64,000 bases of DNA. Source: Fen-1254 sp963769605. GTDB lineage: Bacteria > Bacteroidota > Ignavibacteria > UBA10030. This document shows positions 1 through 7,321 of this stretch, in pieces (within the stretch, counting starts at the first letter, position 1; every line of letters begins with the position of its first letter). The stretch is from assembly GCA_963769605.1 (NCBI GenBank), contig CAVYML010000001.1, positions 186,001 through 250,000 on the forward strand, read 5' to 3'. The notes beneath the pieces are model-generated. The model had not been told where the DNA came from. It saw only the letters and a list, made by a program, of their open reading frames with translations, and ran no database searches. The translations under genes were made by a program, and so were the position numbers.

Positions 1-50
1 ACTACGCACTAAGAACTAAACGACTAAACTACCAATTAACAGGAGATAAT

Positions 51-614
51 ATGTTCCCAGACTCATTTGCACGAGAGATCGCAGAAAATTTTGCCGCAAG
101 CATCACAGATGTCTGTGATAAAATCGAAATTGTCGGTTCGCTGCGTCGCTATAAGGCGGCCGTCAACGACATCGATATAATTGCCATCCCAAGATTTACT
201 CAAATCAAAGATGAAACACTCTTTGGAGAACCGACTCAGCAAAACATGCTCGACCAGCGTCTTGCCCAATTGTGCATCGACGGCACGTTGTCGCTTATGA
301 CGAATGGTCCAAAAACAAAACGCTTTCTAAAAACAGAACCCGATCATCATTATTCCGATCCGGACGATGAATGTATCTCCATAGATATTTTTATTGCAGA
401 TCCTAAAACATGGTGGACGCTATTGTTAGTAAAAACGGGAAGCAAAAATCACAATATCATGATAGCCCGCAGAGCAATAGACATGCACATGCAACTAAAA
501 GCAGACGGTACCGGTCTGCTTTCACCGGGCGGCTCTATTATTCCAATAGAAAGCGAAGAGCATATATTTAAGCTTCTTAATCTTCCATATCGAATACCGG
601 AGGATCGTGAGTAA
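51..614 (+). CDS. Pol X-like (DNA polymerase beta family) nucleotidyltransferase
   Basis: The 187-residue protein keeps the catalytic palm and thumb of family X polymerases. Near residue 29 it has GSLRR followed by NDIDIIAIP, the metal-binding GS-x-RR...D-x-D pattern, and later SIDIFIAD supplies a third acidic residue. The C-terminal part (TGSKNHNI, a second RRA helix, then an E-x-x-IF-x-LLNLPY-x-x-PEDRE tail) is the typical Pol X thumb end. The N-terminal 8-kDa/HhH region and the PHP domain of bacterial PolX are absent, so this is a minimal stand-alone form, as found in phages and mobile elements. An AGGAG at 41-45 sits five bases before the ATG. It lies in the element that ends at tRNA-Glu; a role in DNA repair or end-filling for the element is inference. 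Confidence 0.75.
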   Translation: MFPDSFAREIAENFAASITDVCDKIEIVGSLRRYKAAVNDIDIIAIPRFTQIKDETLFGEPTQQNMLDQRLAQLCIDGTLSLMTNGPKTKRFLKTEPDHHYSDPDDECISIDIFIADPKTWWTLLLVKTGSKNHNIMIARRAIDMHMQLKADGTGLLSPGGSIIPIESEEHIFKLLNLPYRIPEDRE

Positions 615-797
615 TATTCTTTCTGTAGCCGCGGGCGGCTCGCCCGCCTATGGAGGGTGCCGCGGAAACCCGACAACAAAAAAATAATTCACCGTTGAAC
701 GGCAGCACTGCAGCACTGCAGCACAGCAACACTGCAGCACTGCAGCACGTTGCACATAAACTAAGAACTAAGAACGACGAACTAAGTCACTAAAAAT
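615..797. repeat. Intergenic GC-rich hairpin plus short tandem repeats
   Basis: The spacer starts with a GC-rich inverted repeat around 631-647 (GCGGGC, short loop, GCCCGC). Then come about five degenerate copies of GCAGCACT (roughly 703-750) and three copies of an ACTAAGAA-type heptamer (roughly 752-787). The same word families recur in other intergenic spaces of this window (1-35, 10680-10780, 50470-50515, 62536-62584). No gene is seen here. Confidence 0.6.
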
Positions 798-2456
798 ATG
801 ATCTCCACCACCCACATAACCTTCGCAGAATTCATTTTTCTGCTTTTACTAACAACCACGGGCGTTGTCCTGAATGCTGCCAACGTATTAGTCATTGCAT
901 TTGCTTCCATGCTTCCTGATATCGATACCACCGCCAGCATGATCGGCAAAATCATGCCGTTCTGCTCTGTTCCCATCGAACGCCGTTTCGGACACCGAAC
1001 ACTGACACATTCCTTGTTTATGATTGTCATCATCGCGGTTGTCGGTATACCAATATATTTCTTGAAACAGGATCTTTACATCTGTTCCATTATCGGCTAT
1101 GCTTCACATCCATTACTCGATACCGCAACTGTCAATGGCGTAAAGCTCTTCTATCCGTTTTCCAAAGTCAAATGTGTTTTCCCCATGGAGATGAATCACC
1201 CACATTCCTATCGCATTCAGACCGGCAGTCGATTGGACATTATGCTTTCATGTCTTTTTTTTATTGGCTGCATCCCGACATTCTTCATCGCTTCCCAAGG
1301 ATATGAACGCTTTATCCGACTGACTCAGCAAAGTATCGAAGCTGCCGTTCGGGATTACAATGAATATTCCAAAGACCATATCGTCTATGCCGATATCCAG
1401 GCCTACGATATGTTCACAAAACGCCCGTTGACTGGCACGTATGAAATTATCGGCGCTCTGAATCCACAAACTCTCATTTTTAAGGGACAAGATCTGCGTC
1501 TGCATACCATCGGTAAAAACTTCCATGCCGATTATATCGCAGAGAAAATCCTCTGTCAAAAAGGGAATCCGTCGTATTCTTCGATCCGCAATATCGACGT
1601 TAGCAATCAAGTCCTTGCTCAGATGTTGTCTTCCATAGACAATTCATCGGAGAATTACTTCTTTGGTGACCTGCAGACAATGGACAAAGTCTCTTTGCCG
1701 GAGAATATTAAAATCTTCACTCCGGTGACCGGTGGCGGGAATGCCATCAAGTTCAATTATGCTACTGCAGAAGATATCCGCACGTATAACCTCGAAATGG
1801 CGTTTATAACTAAGGGCATATTGACCATAAAGACCATTATCAAGCGCGATACTGTAGAAGGAGAACTGTCGGAAAATGCCTTATTCCCGAAGATGGAGAA
1901 CTATGCACAGATCTCTATTATACTTGAGCCCAAGGAGACAATTACTTTCCTTAGGCAAAAAGGGGACACATTAAAAGAAAAAGAAGTTATTGCCAGAAAG
2001 AATTCCGCTCAGTTTTTTCTTGACCAAATCAATCTTAACGAAGAGAAAATCATTTCACTTCGTCAACAGTCGGAAGCATCTCTTGTCGATATCGATCGTG
2101 GGATCTCAAATGCTGAAGAAGCCGTCCACATGGATTCGACCTCATATAAACAAGACGTTCAATTATCTTCAAATGGATATGTTTCCGTAGAAAATCTTGA
2201 TTTACTCAAACTTAAATGGCAGAAAGATAAACGATCACTTTTACAATTGATCGCATCGAAGGTTTCGGTTGTATCAAAAATGAAACTTGAAGTCCAACGC
2301 CTGAACCTCTCAAATGTCCAACTAATGGCCAGAGCGAAAGCCGCCGAGCTGCAGGCCGAAGTCAGATCGAGCACGAATGGCATTCTTATCGATGTTCGTC
2401 AGATTCTTAGCAATAATAAGACTCATGTGACTTTTGTTATAAAGCGAATGAAATAA
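798..2456 (+). CDS. Membrane metal-dependent hydrolase (YdjM/DUF457 type) fused to a hairpin/barrel region
   Basis: Residues 1 to about 180 match the YdjM/DUF457 membrane hydrolase family: a hydrophobic start, LPDID near residue 40, RFGHRTLTHS near residues 63-72, SHPLLD near residue 104, then a transmembrane segment around 148-165. These His/Asp residues are the presumed metal ligands. Past that membrane helix the protein continues for nearly 400 residues. That extension contains a FLRQKGDTLKEKEVIARK-like strand near residues 380-400, followed by a coiled-coil hairpin and a return strand, the layout of the biotinyl-lipoyl/HlyD fold. Ordinary YdjM proteins stop after the membrane domain. There is no Shine-Dalgarno site before the ATG. 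Substrate is unknown; a secretion or cell-envelope role for the element is inference. Confidence 0.65.
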   Translation: MISTTHITFAEFIFLLLLTTTGVVLNAANVLVIAFASMLPDIDTTASMIGKIMPFCSVPIERRFGHRTLTHSLFMIVIIAVVGIPIYFLKQDLYICSIIGYASHPLLDTATVNGVKLFYPFSKVKCVFPMEMNHPHSYRIQTGSRLDIMLSCLFFIGCIPTFFIASQGYERFIRLTQQSIEAAVRDYNEYSKDHIVYADIQAYDMFTKRPLTGTYEIIGALNPQTLIFKGQDLRLHTIGKNFHADYIAEKILCQKGNPSYSSIRNIDVSNQVLAQMLSSIDNSSENYFFGDLQTMDKVSLPENIKIFTPVTGGGNAIKFNYATAEDIRTYNLEMAFITKGILTIKTIIKRDTVEGELSENALFPKMENYAQISIILEPKETITFLRQKGDTLKEKEVIARKNSAQFFLDQINLNEEKIISLRQQSEASLVDIDRGISNAEEAVHMDSTSYKQDVQLSSNGYVSVENLDLLKLKWQKDKRSLLQLIASKVSVVSKMKLEVQRLNLSNVQLMARAKAAELQAEVRSSTNGILIDVRQILSNNKTHVTFVIKRMK

Positions 2457-2490
2457 TAAACAGTTTACCGTTTACAGTTCACAGTTTGCA
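2457..2490. repeat. Short degenerate tandem repeat between element genes
   Basis: The 34-bp spacer is three to four degenerate copies of CAGTTTACA/CAGTTCACA and runs directly into the GTG start of the next gene. A related family (CCATTTACA/TTCACTA) fills 10741-10780 on the chromosome side. Confidence 0.55.
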
Positions 2491-3285
2491 GTGGATAAAA
2501 TGCAATACGAATGCAAATATTGCCATCATACTTTTAATACGTTCCATCTTTCGTGTCCGGATTGCGGCAGGTGGAATTCTTTTGTTAGTCATTCGCAGCG
2601 TTTAACGGCAGCAGATGCCCGGCCGGTATCGCTGCGTCATACCCGTGCTTCTTCAGTAAAGCGCTTGAAAACGAAAATCTCCAAGGTCGATAAAGTCCTC
2701 GGAGGGGGATTCGTCCCGGGAAGTTCTGTGCTTTTATTTGGTCCGCCCGGTATCGGGAAATCGACGTTCGTAATGCAATTGCTTTCGAGTCTCAATGTCA
2801 CTTCGTTGTACGTCACCGGTGAAGAGTCCGTCGATCAGGTAAAGCTTCGCGCGAATCGCTTGCAGGTTCATTCGGAAAGCATCTTTTTGCTCTTTGAAAC
2901 GAACGTCAATAAAGTCATCATTCATGCCGATTCACTTGACGCCAGAATCGTGATAATTGATTCTATTCAGACCGTTTATACAGATCTCTCCGATACACTT
3001 CCTGGAAGTATAACACAGATACGCAAGTGCTCATATATCCTGCGGAGATCAGCTCAAAAGAAAGGATATGTCCTCGTTGTTATCGGACACGTGACGAAAA
3101 ACAAAACAGCAGCTGGCCCGAAACTTCTCGAACATGCTGTCGATGTCGTGCTGCATCTGGAAGAACAAGACGCAAAATCAGCAAATCGTGTTTTATTCAC
3201 AACAAAAAATCGATACGGGTCGACAGTCCCGCAATGCATCCTCTCCATGGGCAACCAGGGACTCGAATTCAAAAAACAAAAATGA
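2491..3285 (+). CDS. RadA/Sms-like ATPase without the Lon-like domain
   Basis: The 264-residue protein has the first two modules of RadA/Sms. These are an N-terminal C4 zinc finger (CKYC...CPDCGRWNSF, residues ~8-31) and a RecA-fold ATPase with Walker A GPPGIGKST (~84-92), VTGEES, Walker B VIIDSIQT and the RadA-specific KNRYGS motif near residue 238. Bacterial RadA is about 450 residues and ends with a Lon-protease-like domain; here that domain is missing. RadA drives branch migration in recombination, so this paralogue probably handles element DNA, but its activity without the Lon-like domain is not known. GTG at 2491 or ATG at 2500 could be the start; neither has a clear ribosome binding site. 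The stop overlaps the next start (ATGA). Confidence 0.8.
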   Translation: MDKMQYECKYCHHTFNTFHLSCPDCGRWNSFVSHSQRLTAADARPVSLRHTRASSVKRLKTKISKVDKVLGGGFVPGSSVLLFGPPGIGKSTFVMQLLSSLNVTSLYVTGEESVDQVKLRANRLQVHSESIFLLFETNVNKVIIHADSLDARIVIIDSIQTVYTDLSDTLPGSITQIRKCSYILRRSAQKKGYVLVVIGHVTKNKTAAGPKLLEHAVDVVLHLEEQDAKSANRVLFTTKNRYGSTVPQCILSMGNQGLEFKKQK

Positions 3286-4304
3286 CCGACCAAACAGAAA
3301 ATACCGATCTTCGACAAGACATGACCTTCTTTGGCCGTACCGATGAGCTCTACCAGCTCGTCCGCAACCTCCAGCGGGGAAGACATACGATACTTATCGG
3401 TGATAAAGGCATCGGCAAAAGCCGGCTTATGACAGAAGCAAAATGGATTTTATCCGGAAGGACGAAACGAATTGATTTTTCAATGAATATCATGACCCAA
3501 ATAAAAGGGCAACTTGGTGTACGTATAAACCCGAATCAATATAAAATCCTGTTTATCGAACACTCCAATCCTCTTGGAGATTGTCTCAAAGAAATGGCCG
3601 AAAAACTCTTTTATAATGGCGACCTTCAAATCGAAATGGACTCCGAGCGTGAGGATTGGTCACTACTTAAGAAAAAACTTTCCGGACTCGGAAGTATTCG
3701 CCTACAGGCGACAATCTTTGAAGGAATCTCAAAATCTCCAGAAACCTATTTGATCTTCTTCGATAACCTCGACCGAATCTCTCCCAGCCAGCAGGCGTTT
3801 ATAGAAACCTTACTCAATATCGCCGTCATTTGTGCTGCAGTAGTAGAAATGAAGGAGAACTATTTCTTCAAGCGTATTTGGGCCTCATTCGTCAAGCTGG
3901 ATATTGGACCCTTGCCGGATGCCATATGTATGGAAATGATAGACTTTTTTATGATTACCTATAATCTTCGGATCATCGATCGGGAGCTTTACAGGAGGGA
4001 GATTCTAAAATCTTCAAACGGCAATCCATTTCACGTCAAAAACATGCTCTGGCATGGTTCCAGAGAGAAATATATCGATACCGAAGAAATCCATAAGCTC
4101 CGGAGGATCGATGAAGGCCACTATTTCAATTTGGGCCCGATTTACATCTTTGGTGTAGCAATGGTAACGCTCTTTAAAATATTCTCCATAGGAACCGACA
4201 ATCGGGAATTTTATATCTATTTCTCAAGCCTCGGCTTTATAGCGTATCTCGTATTTCGAGTGTTTCGAACGTTTTTCTTGTTCCGCCCTCAAAAGTACCG
4301 ATAA
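3282..4304 (+). CDS. AAA/STAND-like ATPase with C-terminal membrane anchor
   Basis: The start at 3282 was chosen because its ATG overlaps the TGA of the RadA-like gene; the frame is open further upstream but that part is antisense-like and overlaps the RadA gene. The 340-residue product has FFGRTDEL, Walker A GDKGIGKSR (~41-49), Walker B LIFFDNLD (~157-164) and a small helical domain ending in SSNGNPFHVKNM, the architecture of archaeal-type/STAND ATPases. Two hydrophobic segments at about 283-303 and 310-335 make it a C-terminally anchored membrane protein. Its partner and signal are unknown. Position between a RadA-like ATPase and the recombinase suggests a DNA-handling, sensing or defence role in the element, which is inference. 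Confidence 0.65.
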   Translation: MTDQTENTDLRQDMTFFGRTDELYQLVRNLQRGRHTILIGDKGIGKSRLMTEAKWILSGRTKRIDFSMNIMTQIKGQLGVRINPNQYKILFIEHSNPLGDCLKEMAEKLFYNGDLQIEMDSEREDWSLLKKKLSGLGSIRLQATIFEGISKSPETYLIFFDNLDRISPSQQAFIETLLNIAVICAAVVEMKENYFFKRIWASFVKLDIGPLPDAICMEMIDFFMITYNLRIIDRELYRREILKSSNGNPFHVKNMLWHGSREKYIDTEEIHKLRRIDEGHYFNLGPIYIFGVAMVTLFKIFSIGTDNREFYIYFSSLGFIAYLVFRVFRTFFLFRPQKYR

Positions 4305-4344
4305 TGAATAAAACGCCATTTTTCTTTGAAATCGGAGGATTACA

Positions 4345-4614
4345 TTGAACGACCAGACTTTGGAACATCTCGCAAAGAAAATCGAAGACTCTGAACGGGA
4401 GGTCATGAAATCCGTATTGACCATCGGAGAGGCGAGTATGCCCGAAAGTCAGTACCGCGCGTTCAGAAAATTGGTATTAGATATATATGGGGCTCATGGT
4501 CGAAAGGTTCGGGAGCTCATAGCACAAACTCTTGGCACAGGCAGGGAACGGGCTGGTGTCCCAAATAAAGAGACGGGACAAACAGAGAGCAAGGAGGCGG
4601 TGTCTATGAGGTGA
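4345..4614 (+). CDS. Small charged protein of unknown function
   Basis: The 89-residue reading frame starts with TTG at 4345, supported by GGAGG at 4334-4338 six bases upstream. The product is charged and helical, with no membrane segment and no motif I recognise. Its GTGA overlap with the next gene, and the 40-bp gap to the ATPase gene before it, place it in the recombinase operon. It may be an accessory or directionality factor, but nothing in the sequence proves this. Confidence 0.55.
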   Translation: MNDQTLEHLAKKIEDSEREVMKSVLTIGEASMPESQYRAFRKLVLDIYGAHGRKVRELIAQTLGTGRERAGVPNKETGQTESKEAVSMR

Positions 4615-4793
4615 TCGAACAAAAAAAAGAAACCAAGGATTCGTCTGAGCACATTGAGTTCATAGCCGAAGGTGAGTTGACGATGCAGGAATTGAATGAG
4701 GTATTGAATATCTTAGCCAGTATTCCGATCTTGCAAAGTTCTCGATGTGAGGAGACGGTACCTGTACAACAAGAAAAGGAAAGGGCAAGATGA
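4611..4793 (+). CDS. Small acidic protein of unknown function upstream of the recombinase
   Basis: The 60-residue frame begins with GTG at 4611, overlapping the previous stop, and ends with TGA at 4791-4793 inside the ATG of the recombinase. An AAGGAGG lies at 4591-4597, rather far upstream. The product is acidic (EELTMQELNEVLNIL) and probably helical. Overlap on both sides argues for translational coupling. No family is recognised; a recombination directionality factor is possible because such genes are small and lie next to large serine recombinases. Confidence 0.5.
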   Translation: MIEQKKETKDSSEHIEFIAEGELTMQELNEVLNILASIPILQSSRCEETVPVQQEKERAR

Positions 4794-6619
4794 AAACGGC
4801 AGCAGCATATTTGCGGTGCTCGACAGATGTACAAACCGATACATCGATACCCGATCAGATGCATGAGATAGAGACGTGGGCGTCAGCGCACGACTATGAA
4901 ATTGTGGAATGGTTTAAAGATGGTGGAAAAAGCGGTGTGACGTATCAACAGCGTCCAGACTTTCTCCGCCTCATAACTACCGTAGAAAGATGTCCTGCTT
5001 TTAAGTTCATATTTATCTATGATAGGTCCCGTTGGGGGCGCCCTCAGGACTCGGCCATGAACGAGTACTGGGAGATGCACTGCCAATTGCACGGAGTAAA
5101 GTTGATATCGCTTGACGATCCTGATTTGACGCTCAAACCGTCCGATCTTTCCACGCGTGTCAAGAAAATGTTGAAGGATGAAGAGGCCTCGGAATATTCA
5201 AAAAAACTCTCACGTGCTACGCTCAGAGGATGTAAATCCAATGCCGAGAAAGGATTCTCTAGCGGCGGATTTCCTCCGTATGGTTACAAGCGGGTAGCAG
5301 TCCATAAAACGACAGGGAAACATCGTGATTTAAAGCGATATTTTGATGATCGCGATAGCAAATGGAAAGGCGAGCGTAACATTCAAAAAGAAGAAAGCGT
5401 CCTATGGCAGCTCGCTGATGAACAACAAGTTAAAACCGTCCAAAGGATATTCGAACTTAAGGTCATGGGAGTAGGATTCCAGAAGATTGCAAAAATGCTC
5501 AATGCTGAAGGAGCCGTTCCGCCGAACCAAAACCCGAGAAGAATCGGACCGCCAGCATGGGGCGGATCGACGGTTCGCAGCATCCTTTTAAACCGCACAT
5601 ATCTTGGCGAACGGATTTATAACCGGATTCCCAATAGCCCCTTTAAAAAGACAGAACTCGGAAGGCGGCCGTTGAATAAAAGAGAAGATTGGGTTGTTGT
5701 TCCAAATGCGCATCCGGCCATTATCACACAAGAACTATTCGATGAGGCCAATAAGTTTTTTAAACCCACCGGTAAACCGCGCAACCAGGCTCTTGCCGAG
5801 AGCCCATATTTACTCACAGGCCTTATCTTCTGTTCGCATTGCGGTTACCCACTGACAGGTGCAAAGTGGAAATCCGGTAATGTTAAACTCCCACACTATA
5901 TTGATCATGCATATTTGGCGAAAGGGAAGTCTGTCTGTGCGTATTACGGAATTAAAAAGACTGTCGTTGAATCTGCAGCATTGAAAGCGATTCAAGATGT
6001 CTTAATTGAAGGCAACGCTGTTTCTTTGCTCCAATCGTTTATCGTTGAGTCCAAGACTCGATCAAATGAACTTGCCAACGACGAATCGACACTTATAAAG
6101 ATGCAGAAGGAAATTCAAACGAAGATTGATAATCTGATTCAAGCGGTTGAGTCAGGAATTAAATTAGACACGGTCGTTCCCAGAATACATGAACTCGAAA
6201 AAGAGAAACAAAGAATTTCTGCAGAGCTTGACAGGATCCGTAAATATAAAACCATGGATAATGATGATATCAAGGAAGTATCTTCTCGAATATCAAAAAT
6301 GATCTTGGAATTTCAAACGACCTTTGATGCGCTTCCAATACTTCAAAAAAAGCATCTCATCAGACGGTTTGTTCACAGAATTGTAATAGATAGGGAGAAA
6401 GGGAAAGTGATAGGATACATAAGAAAAATTCCGAAGCTTGAGCATCCTTTAATAGATGCTCTTTATGCTTCGGAATCGCCATTCATTGCTATGTGTGCCC
6501 CCAACGAGATTCGAACTCGTGTTCCAGGCTTGAAAAGCCCGTGTCCTAGGCCTCTAGACGATAGGGGCGGAGAATTGCAAATTGCAAATTTCAGATTTCA
6601 AATTGAAAAAACAGTGTAA
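4790..6619 (+). CDS. Large serine recombinase (site-specific integrase)
   Basis: The protein starts with a resolvase catalytic domain: YLRCSTDVQ with nucleophile Ser11, and YDRSRWGRP with the conserved arginines near residue 80. This is followed by a recombinase domain (about 160-330), a zinc ribbon (CSHCGYPLTG...CAYYG, about 345-385), a long coiled coil (about 410-500) and a short C-terminal segment. This is the normal layout of large serine integrases of phages and integrative elements. The last ~40 residues are unusual: from about residue 569 the frame reads antisense through the tRNA-Glu gene (APNEIRTRVPG...CPRPLDD) and then into AT-rich repeat before stopping. The true element-encoded C-terminus in the excised form must therefore differ. 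It is the last gene of the operon starting near 2491. Confidence 0.93.
   Translation: MKTAAAYLRCSTDVQTDTSIPDQMHEIETWASAHDYEIVEWFKDGGKSGVTYQQRPDFLRLITTVERCPAFKFIFIYDRSRWGRPQDSAMNEYWEMHCQLHGVKLISLDDPDLTLKPSDLSTRVKKMLKDEEASEYSKKLSRATLRGCKSNAEKGFSSGGFPPYGYKRVAVHKTTGKHRDLKRYFDDRDSKWKGERNIQKEESVLWQLADEQQVKTVQRIFELKVMGVGFQKIAKMLNAEGAVPPNQNPRRIGPPAWGGSTVRSILLNRTYLGERIYNRIPNSPFKKTELGRRPLNKREDWVVVPNAHPAIITQELFDEANKFFKPTGKPRNQALAESPYLLTGLIFCSHCGYPLTGAKWKSGNVKLPHYIDHAYLAKGKSVCAYYGIKKTVVESAALKAIQDVLIEGNAVSLLQSFIVESKTRSNELANDESTLIKMQKEIQTKIDNLIQAVESGIKLDTVVPRIHELEKEKQRISAELDRIRKYKTMDNDDIKEVSSRISKMILEFQTTFDALPILQKKHLIRRFVHRIVIDREKGKVIGYIRKIPKLEHPLIDALYASESPFIAMCAPNEIRTRVPGLKSPCPRPLDDRGGELQIANFRFQIEKTV
6496..6568 (-). 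tRNA. tRNA-Glu (TTC)
   Basis: The reverse strand folds into a complete cloverleaf of 73 nt: acceptor GCCCCTA/TGGGGGC with discriminator A, D stem GTCT/GGAC, anticodon stem CGGGC/GCCTG with loop TTTTCAA (anticodon TTC), and T arm ACGAG/CTCGT with TTCGAAT. CCA is not encoded. The 3' end faces the mobile element, and the serine recombinase gene reads antisense through the whole tRNA, so this end is the probable attachment site. Confidence 0.95.
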
Positions 6620-6660
6620 AAGCAATTGCAGATTTCAAATTGCAAAAAGAATGTAAAAAA
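6571..6660. repeat. AT-rich repeat, left copy of an inverted pair
   Basis: Three degenerate copies of GAATTGCAAATT / TTTCAAATTG fill the spacer between tRNA-Glu and the four-helix-bundle gene. The reverse complement of the same words occurs at 7147-7241 on the other side of that gene, so the gene is bracketed by inverted repeats. Confidence 0.6.
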
Positions 6661-6719
6661 CAATGTCAAATCTAAGCTTATGTAAAGAACAATGAATATC
6701 GCTTAACTATAAATGTGAG

Positions 6720-7064
6720 TTACTTCAAACGTGCTGTTTTTAAAGCCGCTGTAAAGATAGCTGTTAGCTCACCGGCTTCCTTTAGGAGGCCTTCTATATT
6801 GTGCTCTTCGCTTGTTTCACGAATAACTTCCAGCCAGTAAATGGTCTCATCCGCTTCTTCGCGGCAAATTTGAAGCTTTGCGGTAAATTCTGCTTTTGAT
6901 CGTGCAATGCAAGCGGCTCTATAATTTGCTCCGATTGATGTCGCAGAGCGTATAATTTGTTTTGAAAGAACATTCATCGATACGGATCGTTTTAATCCGT
7001 CGGTGAATTTTATCACTTGAACAGCGAACTTTTTAGTTCGCTCCTTCAATTCCCCTGAATTCAT
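6720..7064 (-). CDS. Four-helix-bundle protein (S23/IVP-like)
   Basis: The start at 7064 gives MNSGELKERTKKFAVQ and is preceded by GGGGGAG and AGGG; an upstream in-frame ATG at 7091 lacks such support. The 114-residue product has the family signature IIRSATSIGANYREA-like (here SIGANYRAACIARSKAEF), then LQICREEADETIYWLEVI, which matches the four-helix-bundle family that includes 23S rRNA intervening-sequence proteins and the Avd protein of diversity-generating retroelements. The family's exact role is not settled; RNA or nucleic-acid binding is the usual proposal. It sits alone between two tRNA genes and is bracketed by inverted AT-rich repeats. No reverse transcriptase is in the window, so an Avd role is not supported here. 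Confidence 0.85.
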   Translation of the reverse strand: MNSGELKERTKKFAVQVIKFTDGLKRSVSMNVLSKQIIRSATSIGANYRAACIARSKAEFTAKLQICREEADETIYWLEVIRETSEEHNIEGLLKEAGELTAIFTAALKTARLK

Positions 7065-7146
7065 CCCTTTTCTCCCCCGTAAAATCGTCAAAATACAAAT
7101 TTTCTATTAAACTTCAGGTGCATTATGCATATTTCTCTGAATATGA

Positions 7147-7241
7147 GATCTGCAAAATTTGCAATTTGCAATTTGAAATTTGCATATATCTCGAATATTA
7201 AAACTACAAAATATGCAATTTGCAATTTGAAATTTGCAATT
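7147..7241. repeat. AT-rich repeat, right copy of an inverted pair
   Basis: Two blocks of AATTTGCAATTTG + AAATTTGCA, about 60 bp apart, lie between the four-helix-bundle gene and tRNA-His. They are the reverse complement of the words at 6571-6660. Confidence 0.6.
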
Positions 7242-7243
7242 CT

Positions 7244-7321
7244 TGGGGTGACCAGTGGGAGTTGAACCCACGACCTCCAGGGCCACAACCTGGCGTTCTA
7301 ACCAACTGAACTATGGCCACC
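7244..7321 (-). tRNA. tRNA-His (GTG), CCA encoded
   Basis: The reverse strand gives a full tRNA-His: acceptor GTGGCCA/TGGTCAC with the extra G(-1) opposite C73, encoded CCA, D arm GTTC/GAAC, anticodon stem CCAGG/CCTGG with loop TTGTGGC (anticodon GTG), T arm GTGGG/CCCAC with TTCAACT. Its 5' end is shared with the first unit of the tandem array to the right, which occupies the tRNA leader. Confidence 0.96.

Noticed and set aside
3027..3281. Upstream extension of the AAA ATPase frame
   Set aside because: It overlaps the conserved RadA-like coding region in another frame; the ATGA overlap at 3282 gives a natural start.
1..6619. Prophage
   Set aside because: No capsid, portal, terminase, tail or lysis genes; the visible part fits an integrative element better.
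6720..7064. Avd component of a diversity-generating retroelement
   Set aside because: Same protein family, but no reverse transcriptase, template repeat or variable repeat is in the window.
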